From: Parietichytrium sp. I65-24A | Taxonomy: Eukaryota > Sar > Bigyra > Thraustochytrida > Thraustochytriidae | DNA length: 64,000 bases | NCBI GenBank assembly: GCA_012862575.1 | Contig: BLSF01000037.1 | Coordinates: 186,001 to 250,000 of the forward strand | Direction of reading: 5' to 3' | Part shown: positions 40,889 through 51,769 of the stretch, in pieces | Layout of the letters: each line of letters begins with the position of its first letter | Numbering within the stretch: the stretch's first letter is position 1 | Made by a program: the position numbers and the translations under genes | Notes under the pieces: model-generated | What the model saw: only the letters and a program-made list of their open reading frames with translations | Database searches by the model: none | What the model was told of the DNA's origin: nothing

Positions 40889-42419
40889 CCTTCCTTTCTC
40901 GCGCCCCGCCCGCTGCGCCGAGAGCACTTGAACACTCACACCCAGGCGTCGTGAGCTCTCCGAACTACTGCCCACGTTGCCCGCGTTGTCCGAGTCACCA
41001 CACTCCACTTGTCCACTGGCTCGACTGACTGACTGACTCAATGACTGACTCAATGACTGACAGTGAATGACTGATTGACTCACTAGTTGCCTTCCTTCGC
41101 TTCCTCCTTGCTTGCTCGCGATGGAGCTCGCCCACTGTTGCCCACAAACAGAAACAGAAATACAGAAATACAGAAACACAGAGAGACAGATGAGACAGAG
41201 AAAGACGGAAAGACGGAAAGACGGGACGGAAGAGCGTGTTGCAAGCTTGTAGTTACTATAGTTATCGCGTGTTGCACAAGTGAGCACAGAGTAGTTCAAC
41301 TAGTGCAGTAGTTTGAAGAAGTGAGTGAAGTGAGAATGAGAGAGAGAAGGAGAGGGATGAAGTTGGGTTGTGAGGCCTAGTACACACAAGTAGGTGTAGG
41401 TAGCGCTGATAGTGCGACAGAGCGCCTTGGCTCACAGTCAGGAAAGCTTTCGATTGACATGTGAATGAATGAATGAATTTAATATTTTGGTTTGGTTTAG
41501 AGAGAGTGTGTGTGTCAGTCAGTCAGTCAGTCTGACTGTCTCTCACTGACTCCAAGCGCCGCGATTTTGATCAGAGTCAATTTGATTCTTCTTTCGCAGC
41601 CAGCTGAGCTCATCATCGTCAGAATTGATAGAATTAATGCACGATGAAAGCAACTCGGATCTGTGATGGACTTCTCTCTCTCTCTCTCTCTCCTCTCACA
41701 GCTCTCACAACTCCTTCCGCGTCCAGCTAACCGGCAATAGAACTGAATAAGACCTTGCTCTTCCTCTGTGGTCTTACTCTCTGCTACACATATACCGTAA
41801 CCGTCTTACCCACCCTCTACTCTATCTAGCTAGCTGAATAGGAGAGTTAGCCAAGTTAAATAGGACTGCTACACACACTTTTGTTAGTTGACTTAGCACT
41901 CCGGTAAAGACTGCTACCAGTAGTTAGAATTCCACCAGTAGGCTTTGCGTAGACGGTATAGCGAGAAAGTAACTCCTGCTATCCGCACCTTAGGTGTGCG
42001 CGCGTGTGCTCTGGCTACTACCGTATACAATGGCCGCCCTTGTAGGAGCCTGCTGCACTAGTAATATAAGTATGAAGAGAGGGTAGGATAGTTGAAACAG
42101 ACAGAGGTGTGAACGGCAGATGCTATGGTTGTCTTATAGTAAAGTGTAGGGGAGGAGCGTGTCCAAGTCAAGATCCACGATCACCGACACCACCAAAACT
42201 TGGTCCGTATTTTAGATTCTGCTTGGGATTGGAGAAACGCTTGAGGAGTCGAATTCCCCTGGTATTTATTCCTGTTTTATGCCAACGTAATACAAAATTT
42301 AAAACAACAAATTCTCAGGCTGAAGGCTGCGAATTCACAAACATTTTAACAGAATTCAGTGAATCAAGCTCGCTGAATGCCCGTTGGGTTGAGGCCTTTT
42401 TTTTCACTTTCATCACAGT
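40889..42419. other. Myosin upstream region, rich in simple repeats
   Basis: Contains TGAC arrays (41023-41085), TG/CAGT arrays (41507-41535) and a CT array (41671-41692). No gene is supported; plus-strand frames near 42109-42400 look like chance. Confidence 0.5.
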
Positions 42420-43710
42420 CTATTCGCCACCAAAGGCTTTCACGACCGCAGCTTTGGCTACTTGTTCTGCCTCGTCTAACTCCTCTGCCTCGCAGCAAAC
42501 GTCAGATTCTTCGTGGATCCTAGCGATGTCCAATAATTGTTTTCATGCGGAGTGTCAGGTCATCAAAGTTCATGCCATCAAAGTGAAACTGGAAAACAAG
42601 CGAGCGTAGACCGTCGCAAGCTTGCGGTTGGCTTGGTTGATTGCCCGTCTGCTAATTCGGACTACTCAACCGCCGCTACAACCTGGAATCGAGAGAATGC
42701 GTCGTTGCATGTCACCCAATCCTTTCAACGGTTCACTCTTAAGCTCTCTGGCGCTTGGGGACTTGGAGGGTCGAGACTTGTTGAAAAGCAAGCTTGGGCT
42801 CCGTCGCACGAGGATCGGACCTCAGGCTTGCGCTGAGCTATGCTGAGCTGCTTGAGCACTGCAGCTTTACACGAAACTGAGGTTCTCTTCGATGGATTTC
42901 AGCTTCAGCCTCAGGAAGATAAAATATCAATCAAGGCTTCATTTGAACAACAATTTCCAACACTCTCCAAAAGCTCGCCGATATGCGGTCAAGCGCTATC
43001 GCAAACCCACTCGGCCCCACCCTGAAAACTCTGAAAACTCTGAATTCTGAAAACCCTGAAAACCCTGAAAACCCTGAAAACCCTGAAAGCGGTTTCGCAG
43101 TTGGAGGATATGGGAGAGGCCACGAGGGTTTCTAGTCGTGAGTGGTACGAGCGCAATTTGATTCGTGCAACGATCCATTGGAGGCTTTTCCTCATTGTGA
43201 AATTCCCCAGCAACACATTTCCACCTCCTGTGTATTATCCCTGTGGGTAAACACGCCACCATAGCGCAGGTGTGCGCCAGCTGAAGCTTTCAGTAGTAGT
43301 CAGTGTACTACCTGGACGGGCACGCAGACTACTCAGACTATGCTTACTTGCTTCGATCACCCGACACAACTGATTTGTTTGGTTGATTGGAAGCGCTCCT
43401 GGAGCCCGGTTAGCTGTCTTTCGCATTGTTGTCTGGCTGTCTTACCATGTCTTACCGGTCGCATCTTCTTGAGAATGTCAAAGTATGTCGCGCTGCGGGC
43501 AAGGAAAAGGTTCAATGTAGAGGTCTGGTCAGAAAAATGCTGGCGATTCAGCCACGCAATAAAGTGGCATGAGGGACTGCCAGTCAATTCCAGAGAAAAC
43601 CAAAAGGCCACGAAGGAGTCGCGCTGAAAACGCAACTGGTGCTTCCTGTTCACTTTGACTCTATTAACCATCCGTTTTAAAAAGCTCAAGACCGGACTGT
43701 GGCGGAACAT
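42420..43710 (-). pseudogene. Protein-like tract in several frames, possibly a decayed or intron-rich gene
   Basis: On the minus strand, stretches with clear protein character follow one another but change frame. Examples are DDLTLRMKTIIG and ARIHEESDVCCEAEELDEAE at the 3' end, the latter running to a TAG at 42420-42422; AINQANRKLATVYARLF slightly upstream; SEPLKGLGDMQRRILSI; GELLESVGNCCSNEALIDIL near 42960; and DSFVAFWFSLELTGSPSCHF near 43600. I do not recognise a family. Either several short introns or loss-of-function changes explain it. A CCTGAAAA repeat array interrupts the tract at 43021-43089. Confidence 0.3.
43021..43089. repeat. CCTGAAAA minisatellite
   Basis: Eight to nine units of CCTGAAAA/CTCTGAAAA, including one CTGAATT variant like the array at 35.4 kb. 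On the minus strand it would read as repeated Gly-Phe-Gln. Confidence 0.85.
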
Positions 43711-43916
43711 ACATGAGCGGGACTTTCCCGTTCACCTGCTTCACGTGACCATACGAAGCAAAGCGTTTCGGTCTCTTCGACCATCGACTCGCTCACGAAG
43801 CTATGTAATAATCCAAAGCTTTCTTTTCTCCACTTGATTTATCGATTTTATCTTGCAGTCGCAGTCGGTTTTAAGAAGTTAGAAAATTCCAATGTTCATG
43901 AACACGACGCGTCTTC

Positions 43917-44696
43917 GTGATCGCTCCTTTCTTCCTCTCGCTGATTTTTTTGCACACCTATGCACGGCAGGTCACTCCATTCATCAGACTCAATCCGCAT
44001 GTACAAGTGCACATAGCATCAGCGATGAACATTTGGGCGAGTGCTGCTCCGCCAGATGTGAAAAAAATCTCGGGTACACACCGGTGCATATGTGCATATC
44101 TAGACAAGGGTTATGGGCTTTGAAATGAGAACTTTTTCGCAAAGAGGAGAACGCCCGGAATGTGCGAGACCTGCGCAATACTTGCCGTTAGCACAACACA
44201 GAGCAGGGCAGTGGTCTGCAACTGGACAGGAGAAAAGTAAAAAACGAAGAGTTTTCTCGTCATTCGGCTCTGAGACCTCATCAACAACATTGTGGCTCGA
44301 TGGAGACATGAGAGTGGATCAATTTGGAAAATTTTTTAGGATTTTAGTGCATTCGAAGACAACGAGGGAGCGCAAAATGGGAGGAAGTGTTCACTCACAT
44401 GTACACATTCCTTCTGTGCGCAAAGCTTAACCCAGATAGATGAATGCAATTGATGGACGGTGTCGGGCGACGTGGATTGTCGAGCTCTCGAACATCCCGC
44501 TGGTTACTCCGATTGTGGCAACGACCTGGCGACCCTAGTCAATTTTGAACAAATGTTTCCCGTGTTCATTCACTCGGACACCTTCGAGTCGCACATATCT
44601 AATTACAGTCGTAGCCTACTGCTCCCCAGGGTGCCATGCGGAACTACGAGCCAAACTCCAAGTCCGGTGAGCAAGAGCCCCGCGGATGCATAGCCC
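43917..44696 (+). pseudogene. Possible secreted-protein gene, interrupted
   Basis: One plus-strand frame starts with a good signal peptide (MIAPFFLSLIFLHTYARQ) and remains protein-like after in-frame stops: RRTPGMCETCAILAVSTT and, near the end, ALEHPAGYSDCGNDLATLVN. Cysteines are frequent, as in secreted proteins. The stops could be in unrecognised introns or mark a dead gene. No family is recognised. Confidence 0.25.
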
Positions 44697-45439
44697 AGTA
44701 TAGCGGAAAGGAGTAGGCCTGAAATGGGCGTGCACATTTTCGTTCTCATTTGCATTTTGCATTTTCTTTGATTTTGATTGGGCGTGTGAAAGAGGGAGAG
44801 GCTGACTGTGAGATGGCCACACTTGCGTTGGATAACACTTGATCTGCGCAACAGCGAGAAATGGATAAAGGTCTTCCGGCTGCGAGAAGATTGCGAGATT
44901 TTTGCAAGGTACTAGTAGCTGTTTGTGTACAATGAAAGAAAGTTGCGTGCCAGCCTTTGGTTGCGAAGGTAAAATCCATCCATCTCGCTAGTTGTCGGGC
45001 GGAGAAAAGTGACGACAGAACAGTCGAATCGTCGCCACGACTAACGTTGAGAATGTGTGAGACCACTCTCATTTTCCCTCTCAGTTAGCAACGCAGCAAT
45101 CGACAGCTTCCGCTACACTAGGTACACCCAGAACAATGAGCAGGACATCGTTAGCAGAAACGACAGGACCTGCGGAAAATCTAGGTGCACGCAGTAGGTC
45201 TGGAGTGTGTGCTGTGCTGCTTGAGAGAGGAAGAAGCGGGAACGAAAGAGGGATTGCCGTCTGCAACCATTTCTTCGGCTCTCACGGGGGCTTACACTGG
45301 GAGAGTACATCACCATAAAGGCGAGCTTCTCTGGCAGTCGTCGCAGTCCAGCGAAAGCATAACCCAAACTCTCGTTCAGGAGCTTGCACGCAAGGAATCT
45401 AGTCTCTCTATCGATCAACTCTTTCCTCGGGCCGCGAAA
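44697..45439. other. Intergenic region upstream of the GPI-type protein gene
   Basis: No convincing gene. Some plus-strand frame is open into the downstream gene from 45185, but the composition before the signal peptide at 45440 is not protein-like, so it is read as 5' UTR. Confidence 0.45.
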
Positions 45440-46048
45440 ATGAAGGGATTCATGGGACTGGCTGCTGCCGCGGCGCTCATCAATGGCGCCAGCGCGGACT
45501 GCAACGAAACTGCGGCGATGGAGTGCTTCTCTGTGAGCGACGCAGTCACCACCTCGCTCGAGTGCGCTGACGTTCAGACTGTGTACGACGAAGGTGTGGC
45601 GTGCCTTAAGGCGAGCGACTGCAGCAGTCACATCGTGACCTTTTGCGGAAACTCCATCACGGACTCATTCACCTGCGACGACCTCACCTGCTCTGGCTTG
45701 ACCACCGAGACCGTATCATGCTTGGCAAAGACCCCTGATGCCATTGACTATGGTATCGACTTGGCCCTCACCGCGAAGATGGTGAACGGCGCATCTGACT
45801 GCGAGTACTTTGAGACCCGCTTCAGGGAAGCACTTCAGTACCTCAAGAACGAGTACTGCCTTGTGGACGCCGCTGTCGAAGAGGTCTGCGAGGATGCTGA
45901 CTCTTTCATTACACAGTTTGGCTGCGACTTCACATGCTCCAAGACGTCCTTCACCCTCACTGACCCAGTAACCACTGACGAGGGAAGCTCCGCCTCAACT
46001 GTGTCCTCGGCTCTCTTTGCTGCAGCAGTGGCCCGAATGCTTTTGTAA
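45440..46048 (+). CDS. Small Cys-rich secreted protein, probably GPI-anchored
   Basis: A 202-residue protein. The start is chosen because it gives a clean signal peptide (MKGFMGLAAAAALINGASA). The mature part has about 17 cysteines at irregular spacing (DCSSHIVTFCGNSI, CDDLTCSGLTTETVSC, VCEDADSFITQFGCDFTC), acidic overall, as in small disulfide-rich extracellular domains. A Ser/Thr stretch (DEGSSASTVSS) leads to a short hydrophobic C-terminus (ALFAAAVARMLL), the layout of a GPI-attachment signal. There are no catalytic motifs. It is probably an abundant surface protein; the family is unknown to me. Confidence 0.8.
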   Translation: MKGFMGLAAAAALINGASADCNETAAMECFSVSDAVTTSLECADVQTVYDEGVACLKASDCSSHIVTFCGNSITDSFTCDDLTCSGLTTETVSCLAKTPDAIDYGIDLALTAKMVNGASDCEYFETRFREALQYLKNEYCLVDAAVEEVCEDADSFITQFGCDFTCSKTSFTLTDPVTTDEGSSASTVSSALFAAAVARMLL

Positions 46049-46679
46049 GCTCGCCCAGCTCACCCAGCTCTGCCATCTCTTGAGAACTTGCACATTTCCT
46101 TGCTCCAACATGCCAAATTTTCCACCGTTAAAACTACAGACTCAACCAGTTCACCGTTTCTTTATAAAACCAGATAAAAGGTAATGAACATACCGGCACC
46201 AGCCTTGTCTTCTCTCTTCTCTCTTCTCTCTTTTGTCTTCTCTTTCCTTCCAATTCTCATTCTCATTCTCTTGCCATCCTTGCCAATCTTGCCAATCTGC
46301 TTCCACGCTACGAGGATCTACGAGGTACACTCGATCCGCATATAACGAACAGGCTCTCGAGACGTACGTATCTCCCAACGTGTCAATTTGAGCGTAACGA
46401 AGTCCCCGTTCTCGTCACTGCCCTGTTAGAACTCAGTATGTGCGCAGACGGAGATTGACATGATTCATGATTGACATGGATTGACATGGATTGACGCAGA
46501 GAAGCTTGTTTGCAGCGTGGAGCGCGGAGCGTTGGAGGCGAAGAGAGTGAGGTGCCCTATCGCGCGCCTGGATGATTCTAGGGCGCAGAGACCTCAGCGA
46601 GCGCGGCAGGATCTAGTAGAAGCGAGGAAGGAAGCTGAGTTTCAGTCCGCGAGTCGTGACAGAGGATAACAAGTTCACA
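46049..46679. other. Intergenic region
   Basis: Contains a CTTCTCTCTT-type pyrimidine array near 46208-46245 and TTGACATGGA repeats near 46460-46495. No gene is seen. Confidence 0.5.
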
Positions 46680-47297
46680 ATGGTGCTCAAGACTGTGGCG
46701 CTGAGCATGTTGGCGGCAGTGGCTCTGACGGGAAACATGGCCCAGGCGCTGACGTTCGACCTGCCGTCTACGAGCAGGAGATGCGTGTTTGACCAGCTTA
46801 GGAAAGACCAGCTGGGTACAGGAGAGTACTCTGTATTGAACAAGGATGGGTCGGAGGTCAATGTGGATATTCAGGTGACTGGCCCAATAGGGGAGGAGAT
46901 CTTTTCCAAGTCCAAGGCGAATGCTGGCAAGTACGGCTTCACTGCAGCGCGGACAGGGGACCACAAAACGTGCTTTGTGAATAACGATATGGTCGAGCAT
47001 CGCATCACTGTGGTGCTGCGATCTGGAATAGAGGCCAAGGACCTCTCCGAAGTTGTCCAGAGAGAGCACCTGCAGCCGCTCGCTGCAGAAATTCTGCGGA
47101 TCGAGGAGACGTTGAAAGCCATTCGGGAAGACCTGCTCGTTCTGGAATCTAGCGAATCAGAGATGAGGCAGACAAACGAAATGATCAACTCTCGTGTAAC
47201 TATCTTTAGCCTCTTCTCTGTGTTTGTAGTGTCCTCATTGGGCATCTGGCAAGTCCTGCATCTCAAGTCGTACTTTATGGAGAAAAAGCTCATCTAG
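46680..47297 (+). CDS. p24 family cargo receptor (emp24/gp25L)
   Basis: A 205-residue type I membrane protein of early secretory vesicles. Signal peptide (MVLKTVALSMLAAVALTG), then a GOLD domain with the conserved disulfide pair (RRCVFDQL and HKTCFVNN), a short coiled coil (LAAEILRIEETLKAIREDLL), the family-typical ESSESEMRQTNEMINSRV, one transmembrane helix (FSLFSVFVVSSLGIWQVL) and a cytosolic tail LKSYFMEKKLI. The tail carries the aromatic and dilysine-type signals used by COPII and COPI coats. p24 proteins act as hetero-oligomers sorting GPI-anchored and other cargo; Sec23 of the same coat is encoded 6 kb away, which may be coincidence. The start is the ATG giving a signal peptide; an upstream GTG is ignored. 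Confidence 0.93.
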   Translation: MVLKTVALSMLAAVALTGNMAQALTFDLPSTSRRCVFDQLRKDQLGTGEYSVLNKDGSEVNVDIQVTGPIGEEIFSKSKANAGKYGFTAARTGDHKTCFVNNDMVEHRITVVLRSGIEAKDLSEVVQREHLQPLAAEILRIEETLKAIREDLLVLESSESEMRQTNEMINSRVTIFSLFSVFVVSSLGIWQVLHLKSYFMEKKLI

Positions 47298-47971
47298 CGC
47301 CCAACCGTCTCTCTTTCCTTTATTTTCCTGCCAGGCACGCCATATTATACTTTACCTTTAAAAACGTTCTTCGAATGACCATCCGCAACTATTTTCCTTA
47401 GCTCTCTCACCACCGCCATCAAGACCCTTCCTCGACCCTCTTTGTCTCCATTCGTCCATCCATCGCGAGCGCGCACAATCGACCACACCATGGCAGGGCA
47501 TTGTTTCCCGGCAAGGGACATCCCATGCGAGCGTCTACCAAATCTTAAGTTCGAGATAGTTCGAGCACGCAAAGCATAGCCAGGCGATAGCCGTTTGTAA
47601 CGCAGCGTGCTAGTAGCGCAGACGGTTATCGATGATTGTGTCGCGATGGCCTCCATCAACACTGTGCGAGCAGTTCCAGCGGAAGCGAACGACAGTGAGC
47701 ATTTGCAACCCCTGCCGTAGTGTGGCGCTGTGCGAGCACTTTATGAACTTCTTGACTGTGAGTGAGCCAAAGTGTCATGCCGTTCGAGCGGACTCTGTGA
47801 AGAGGAAGGAGCTCCCGCCACTGCGCCGCTGACGCTGACTTTGACTCTGACACTGACTTTGACGCTGACTTTGACGCTGACTTGACTCTGACGCTATCCC
47901 GCTCGCGTGCGGGTCCCATCCAGTCGTCAGCGGTCAGGGATTGAGGATTGAGGATCGAGGATCGAGGATCA
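47298..47971. other. Intergenic region with GACTTTGACGCT repeats
   Basis: A degenerate GACTTTGACGCT array at about 47829-47892 and a GAGGATCGAG array at 47942-47970 lie just before the downstream start codon. No gene is seen. Confidence 0.6.
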
Positions 47972-49663
47972 ATGAGCGGGAAGCTGCCAGCCATGGCCTC
48001 AGAGTCTCCGCCAGAGGCAGCGGACCCAAAAGAGCCAAGCTTGGAAGCTGGCACGGGAGATTCTGTGTCTGCGACTGCGACTGTGACTGGGACTGCGCCC
48101 GATGAGATGAGCGGAGATGGCGGTCATGGAGATGGCGAGGGCGAGAACGCGTCGGGCCCCGGTAGCCCCGTGGCTGGCAAGATGGGAAGCAGAATACCGC
48201 TGTCGCGAAGGAGAATCAGGTTGTGTCAAAAGTGCGTGGAGGCCGCAGCGCGCGCGGTGGAAGGGGATTTTGGAGCGGGCCAGTTATTGAATGTGGGACA
48301 GGATGGCAAGCACGCTGCCCTCGACTTGTTGAGAGATTTGTTTTGGTACTACGGCGACTTTGGGCAGGACAAAGGCCTCCTCGAGGAGAGAGACGCGCTG
48401 CAGGTCTACGAGTTTGAAAAGTTTGCGAGAGACGTCGCTCTACTTCACCAAGCCACTCCAATGTCGGAGGATTCCAAAGGAGCCAGACTTGAGCTCGGCG
48501 ATGTGGTGGTGGCCTTCGAGAGGCAGGCGCACAAAGGTGGTGCAAGACAGAGACCCAGTGTGGGATTTGGCGGGTTTCTGAAGGCGCTTGTTGAGCTGGC
48601 CTTCCTTCGCTTTGGTGGGTGTTATTTAGCAATGCTTCAAGAAAGCGACTCAGAGACAGTGGAGCTTACAAAGTCTGAGGAGAAGGGTGCTTACATCGTT
48701 AGCGAGGAGGGGGTATTGTGGTGTTTCAAGAAATTCCTTTTCGAACTGGTGGAGCATGAAGGGCGGAGAGCTTTGCTGGCAGCTGTGAAAGCGAAATCCG
48801 CTCGACTGCAGCCGATCATCGAGCCGCCTCAAGTCGCGAAAGACTCCCAAGAGGTAATTGATAAATTGCTCCGCTTAATATTTTGCGAGTACACCTTCAA
48901 GGTTCACGGCCTCATGGATTTTGAGTGCTTCATTCAATTCGCGAAAGAATTCGAATTATTTCCGCAACTCTGTTCCCGAAAGGTAATCGCTACCTGCTTT
49001 AGAAGCGCCACTGCAGCGAGGACAGAACAGGCGCAAAAACAATGTTTAGATTTCGAAGCCTTTCATGTGGCCCTGATGCTTCTCTCACAGGGGATATTTG
49101 ATCATAGTTATGTGGAAGAAGAGGAGCGCAAACCAGACAAGAGTTTTGCCATGCTTGTCGACCTTTTACGCTCATGTAAAGACAAGCTCTATCAGTTCGA
49201 AGTGGCGGCAAGAACAAGGTCGAAACGACGGCAGCTTGCCGCAGAGCAGCAGAGGCGCCGCCAGGACTACCAAGCTCTGGCATCCACGTTAGAGGTTGGG
49301 GCCAGTGTAGAAAAGAAAGCAATATCGAAAAAAAAACCCATCGAGAATGGTCTCAACAAAACAAGCCCACCGAAACGGTCTACAGTAAAGCCTCCAGCGT
49401 CTCGGAAAGAAAATAAGACAACGGGAACCAATTCAAACGGTGGTGTCAAAAGATCGAGTTCTAGTAAGCGGACCGTATCCTCCACACGCGACATCCACGT
49501 CGAAACGACCCCGCCACGGCAGCCCAAACCCATCAGAGCGCATACCCCAAATGGTGGCAAGTCACCATTCTCCAATCATCACATCACCATACACCCGGAT
49601 GGCACCATAGACATCTTGCGCGTAACTCAGTCCCCAAAGAGCCGAAAAATTCCACCGTCATGA
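47972..49663 (+). CDS. Protein with EF-hand-like helical modules and disordered basic tail
   Basis: 563 residues from MSGKLPAMAS; a TTG eight codons upstream is ignored. The first 75 residues are Gly/Ser/Glu-rich and disordered. Residues 80-420 are helical with repeated F-x-x-F-x-x-A-x-x-x-L/A modules (VGFGGFLKALVELAFLRFGG, DFECFIQFAKEFELFP, DFEAFHVALMLLSQGIF). These resemble the EF-hand-like pairs in the C-terminal half of the 2067-residue protein at 3.1-9.3 kb; calcium-ligating loops are not evident. A basic helix follows (RTRSKRRQLAAEQQRRRQ), then a 150-residue Lys/Ser/Thr/Pro-rich tail that could bind microtubules. No family is recognised; a cytoskeletal or flagellar role is inference. 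Confidence 0.8.
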   Translation: MSGKLPAMASESPPEAADPKEPSLEAGTGDSVSATATVTGTAPDEMSGDGGHGDGEGENASGPGSPVAGKMGSRIPLSRRRIRLCQKCVEAAARAVEGDFGAGQLLNVGQDGKHAALDLLRDLFWYYGDFGQDKGLLEERDALQVYEFEKFARDVALLHQATPMSEDSKGARLELGDVVVAFERQAHKGGARQRPSVGFGGFLKALVELAFLRFGGCYLAMLQESDSETVELTKSEEKGAYIVSEEGVLWCFKKFLFELVEHEGRRALLAAVKAKSARLQPIIEPPQVAKDSQEVIDKLLRLIFCEYTFKVHGLMDFECFIQFAKEFELFPQLCSRKVIATCFRSATAARTEQAQKQCLDFEAFHVALMLLSQGIFDHSYVEEEERKPDKSFAMLVDLLRSCKDKLYQFEVAARTRSKRRQLAAEQQRRRQDYQALASTLEVGASVEKKAISKKKPIENGLNKTSPPKRSTVKPPASRKENKTTGTNSNGGVKRSSSSKRTVSSTRDIHVETTPPRQPKPIRAHTPNGGKSPFSNHHITIHPDGTIDILRVTQSPKSRKIPPS

Positions 49664-50146
49664 TATTTTTTACGCATCCAGAATAGTGTCGCGCTGCACG
49701 GAAGCTACAAGTGGAAAAGAGTTTATCTTTATCTAAAAGAAGAAAAGTAAGAATTTAGCAACAAGCAACAAACGATTAAAAAAAAAAAAGTGGAAGGAGT
49801 CTTGTCTATAATTCTAATTGGTGGCTGTGTGTGCAAAAGGGAAATTGGCTTGGCGCACGTGGTACCAATTCCTTGATCGAGACGGGCAAGAAAAAAAAAC
49901 TGGCAAACACTTGCAATCTCCACAGAAGAAAACACGGACTTTCAAACTTGTCTGTTGGCAAGGCTCAGCGCAAACTACTAACTAGTCAGTTATCGCCTCT
50001 GCGAACGCATAAACATAAACGAGCCCAGCTTTTAAGAAGCGGGGGACGACAGGGCTGTGGCCCGGACGAATTGATAAAAGGAAGAGGAAAAGAAAGGAAA
50101 AAAATTGCACAGGCAAAGCGCCAATCTCACAATGTCAATGCTCGCC
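49664..50146. other. Convergent 3' intergenic region
   Basis: About 0.5 kb, A-rich (poly-A runs near 49778 and 49890), between two convergent stops. Nothing else is visible. Confidence 0.5.
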
Positions 50147-51769
50147 CTACTCCTGATGCTGGCCTGCGTTGGCGGGCGGTGCAGCCGGCGGCACAGCAGC
50201 CTCGTTTAGTAGCTTTCCGTCTTCGCCCTTGATGTCCATCTTCTCGTACTGTGCAACAAAATCGTCAAATCCTGAGTCGTCCAACGGGCTAAAGTTCGCC
50301 TGCGGCGCCGGTTGAGGAGCACCGGCGTTATCTGCACCGTTCTCGTTCACCGCGTTCGCCTCCTTGGGCGCGTCGCCATCCTCGTCATCATCATCTTCGT
50401 TATCGCTAAAGACCCATGTTGAGCCGCGGACAAAACTTGAGCCAGCAGCAGCACCTTCTAACTTGGCGACAAGCTTGGCTTGTTTGTCACTCTCTGGGCC
50501 GGCGGCGCCTTCTGGCGTTGCGACAGCAGCCGCGGACTCCGCGGCCTGGGTCTCGCTTTTCTTTTGCTGTTTTAAGATCTCCTCCTGCTGATCGGCCTTG
50601 ATAGCTTCCAAGGTCTTTTGCTGTTCCTTGGCGTCGCCAAGCATCGCGCCCTCCACGCTGTTGCCCTCAAAGGTGTCAGGAATGGGCACGGCGTCCAAGA
50701 GGTCCTTTACGAGGCTAGTCGTGGGCGGCGCGCGTTTGAAGAAGGTCTTTGTGAGAAGGGTGGAAGCCGACGGCCGGTTGGCGGGGTTTTTCTGCAAGCA
50801 GAGCGTGATAATTTCTCTAAAGTGCCTGGAGAACTTGTGCTTGGTCTTCTGGTAGTCCTCGTACGATTTTAAAGACGGTGGGGGGTTCTGGATGGTCATC
50901 AGCAACACGCGCATGGGTTGCAGCCGGGCATAGGGTGCATAGCCTTTGGCCAGTTCCAGAGCGGTGATTCCAAACGACCAAATGTCCGCTTTCTCATCAT
51001 ATGGCCGAGTCTGCTCCATGACTTCAGGTGCCATCCAGCACGGAGTTCCCACAAAGGTCCTGCGCTCGCCCTCCTTGCGATCAATGCCCCCGTTGGGCAG
51101 CCATCCGGCCACGCCAAAGTCGGAGATCATGACAGAGCCATCGCTGTCCATGAGAAGGTTACTAGCCTTGATGTCGCGGTGGATCTTGCCCTGCTGGTGG
51201 AAATACTCGAGCCCTACGAGCGCGGATTTTAATATGGTGGCGATCCATTCCTCCTTCATGCCGTCGCCAAGCCCAGACCTCTTGAGCACCTTCATGATCC
51301 GCAGGCAGGACCCTTTCCGCATCAGAGGCATGACCAGCCACAGGCTGCGCTTCACCACAAAGCACGCATACGCCCGTAGCACGCACGTGTTCTTGGACAG
51401 CAGCATCACGCGCACCTCCTGGTAGATGTCGTCCAAGCTCGACGTCAGATTGTCCAGCTCCATGATCTTGATCGCCACATCCGTGCCCTTCTCCGCGCAG
51501 TGCGCCTGCCACACCTTGGCGAACGCGCCCTGACCGATCTGCGCCTTCAAATCATAAGCGTTCGCCGTCTGCGGCCAGTCAAGCTCCTGTTCCGTGAGCT
51601 CAGCGCCCACTCCGCCCGCGCCTTTCTCGCTCTTCTTGCGCGAGATGAGGTCCTTCAGGTCGTTCATTTTGTTCTTCTTCTTCTTGTTGTTGCTATTGCT
51701 GCTGTTGTTGTTGTTGTTGTTGGTGGTGGTTTTCCACTCCTCAATATCACACGACGACGTCCTCGGCAC
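50147..51769 (-). CDS. STE20-type kinase of the OSR1/SPAK (Fray) group
   Basis: 540 residues. The N-terminus is low complexity (poly-Asn, poly-Lys), so translation could also begin at Met35 (MNDLKDLI). The kinase domain spans about 72-345: glycine loop GQGAFAKVW, Lys101 in VAIKIM, catalytic HRDIKASNLL with Asp199, SDFGVAGWL with Asp217, T-loop RRTFVGTPCWMAPEV and YDEKADIWSFGITALELAKG. GTPCWMAPEVMEQ and QPMRVLLMTIQNPPPSL are characteristic of OSR1/SPAK. After a Gln/Glu-rich helix comes STWVFSDNEDDDDEDG, resembling the PF1 region next to the kinase in SPAK. The PF2 domain that reads RFxV peptides is not evident. In animals these kinases act below WNK in ion and volume control; here that is only inference. 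Confidence 0.93.
   Translation of the reverse strand: MPRTSSCDIEEWKTTTNNNNNNSSNSNNKKKKNKMNDLKDLISRKKSEKGAGGVGAELTEQELDWPQTANAYDLKAQIGQGAFAKVWQAHCAEKGTDVAIKIMELDNLTSSLDDIYQEVRVMLLSKNTCVLRAYACFVVKRSLWLVMPLMRKGSCLRIMKVLKRSGLGDGMKEEWIATILKSALVGLEYFHQQGKIHRDIKASNLLMDSDGSVMISDFGVAGWLPNGGIDRKEGERRTFVGTPCWMAPEVMEQTRPYDEKADIWSFGITALELAKGYAPYARLQPMRVLLMTIQNPPPSLKSYEDYQKTKHKFSRHFREIITLCLQKNPANRPSASTLLTKTFFKRAPPTTSLVKDLLDAVPIPDTFEGNSVEGAMLGDAKEQQKTLEAIKADQQEEILKQQKKSETQAAESAAAVATPEGAAGPESDKQAKLVAKLEGAAAGSSFVRGSTWVFSDNEDDDDEDGDAPKEANAVNENGADNAGAPQPAPQANFSPLDDSGFDDFVAQYEKMDIKGEDGKLLNEAAVPPAAPPANAGQHQE
51664..51730. repeat. GTT/CTT triplet arrays encoding poly-Asn and poly-Lys
   Basis: Triplet repeats inside the kinase gene encode its Asn/Ser/Lys N-terminal run. 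They lie upstream of the alternative start at Met35, so they may be 5' UTR instead of coding. Confidence 0.7.

Noticed and set aside
40889-41299. N-terminal extension of the myosin frame
   Set aside because: It translates TGAC and other simple repeats; the SH3-like domain begins cleanly at the downstream ATG.
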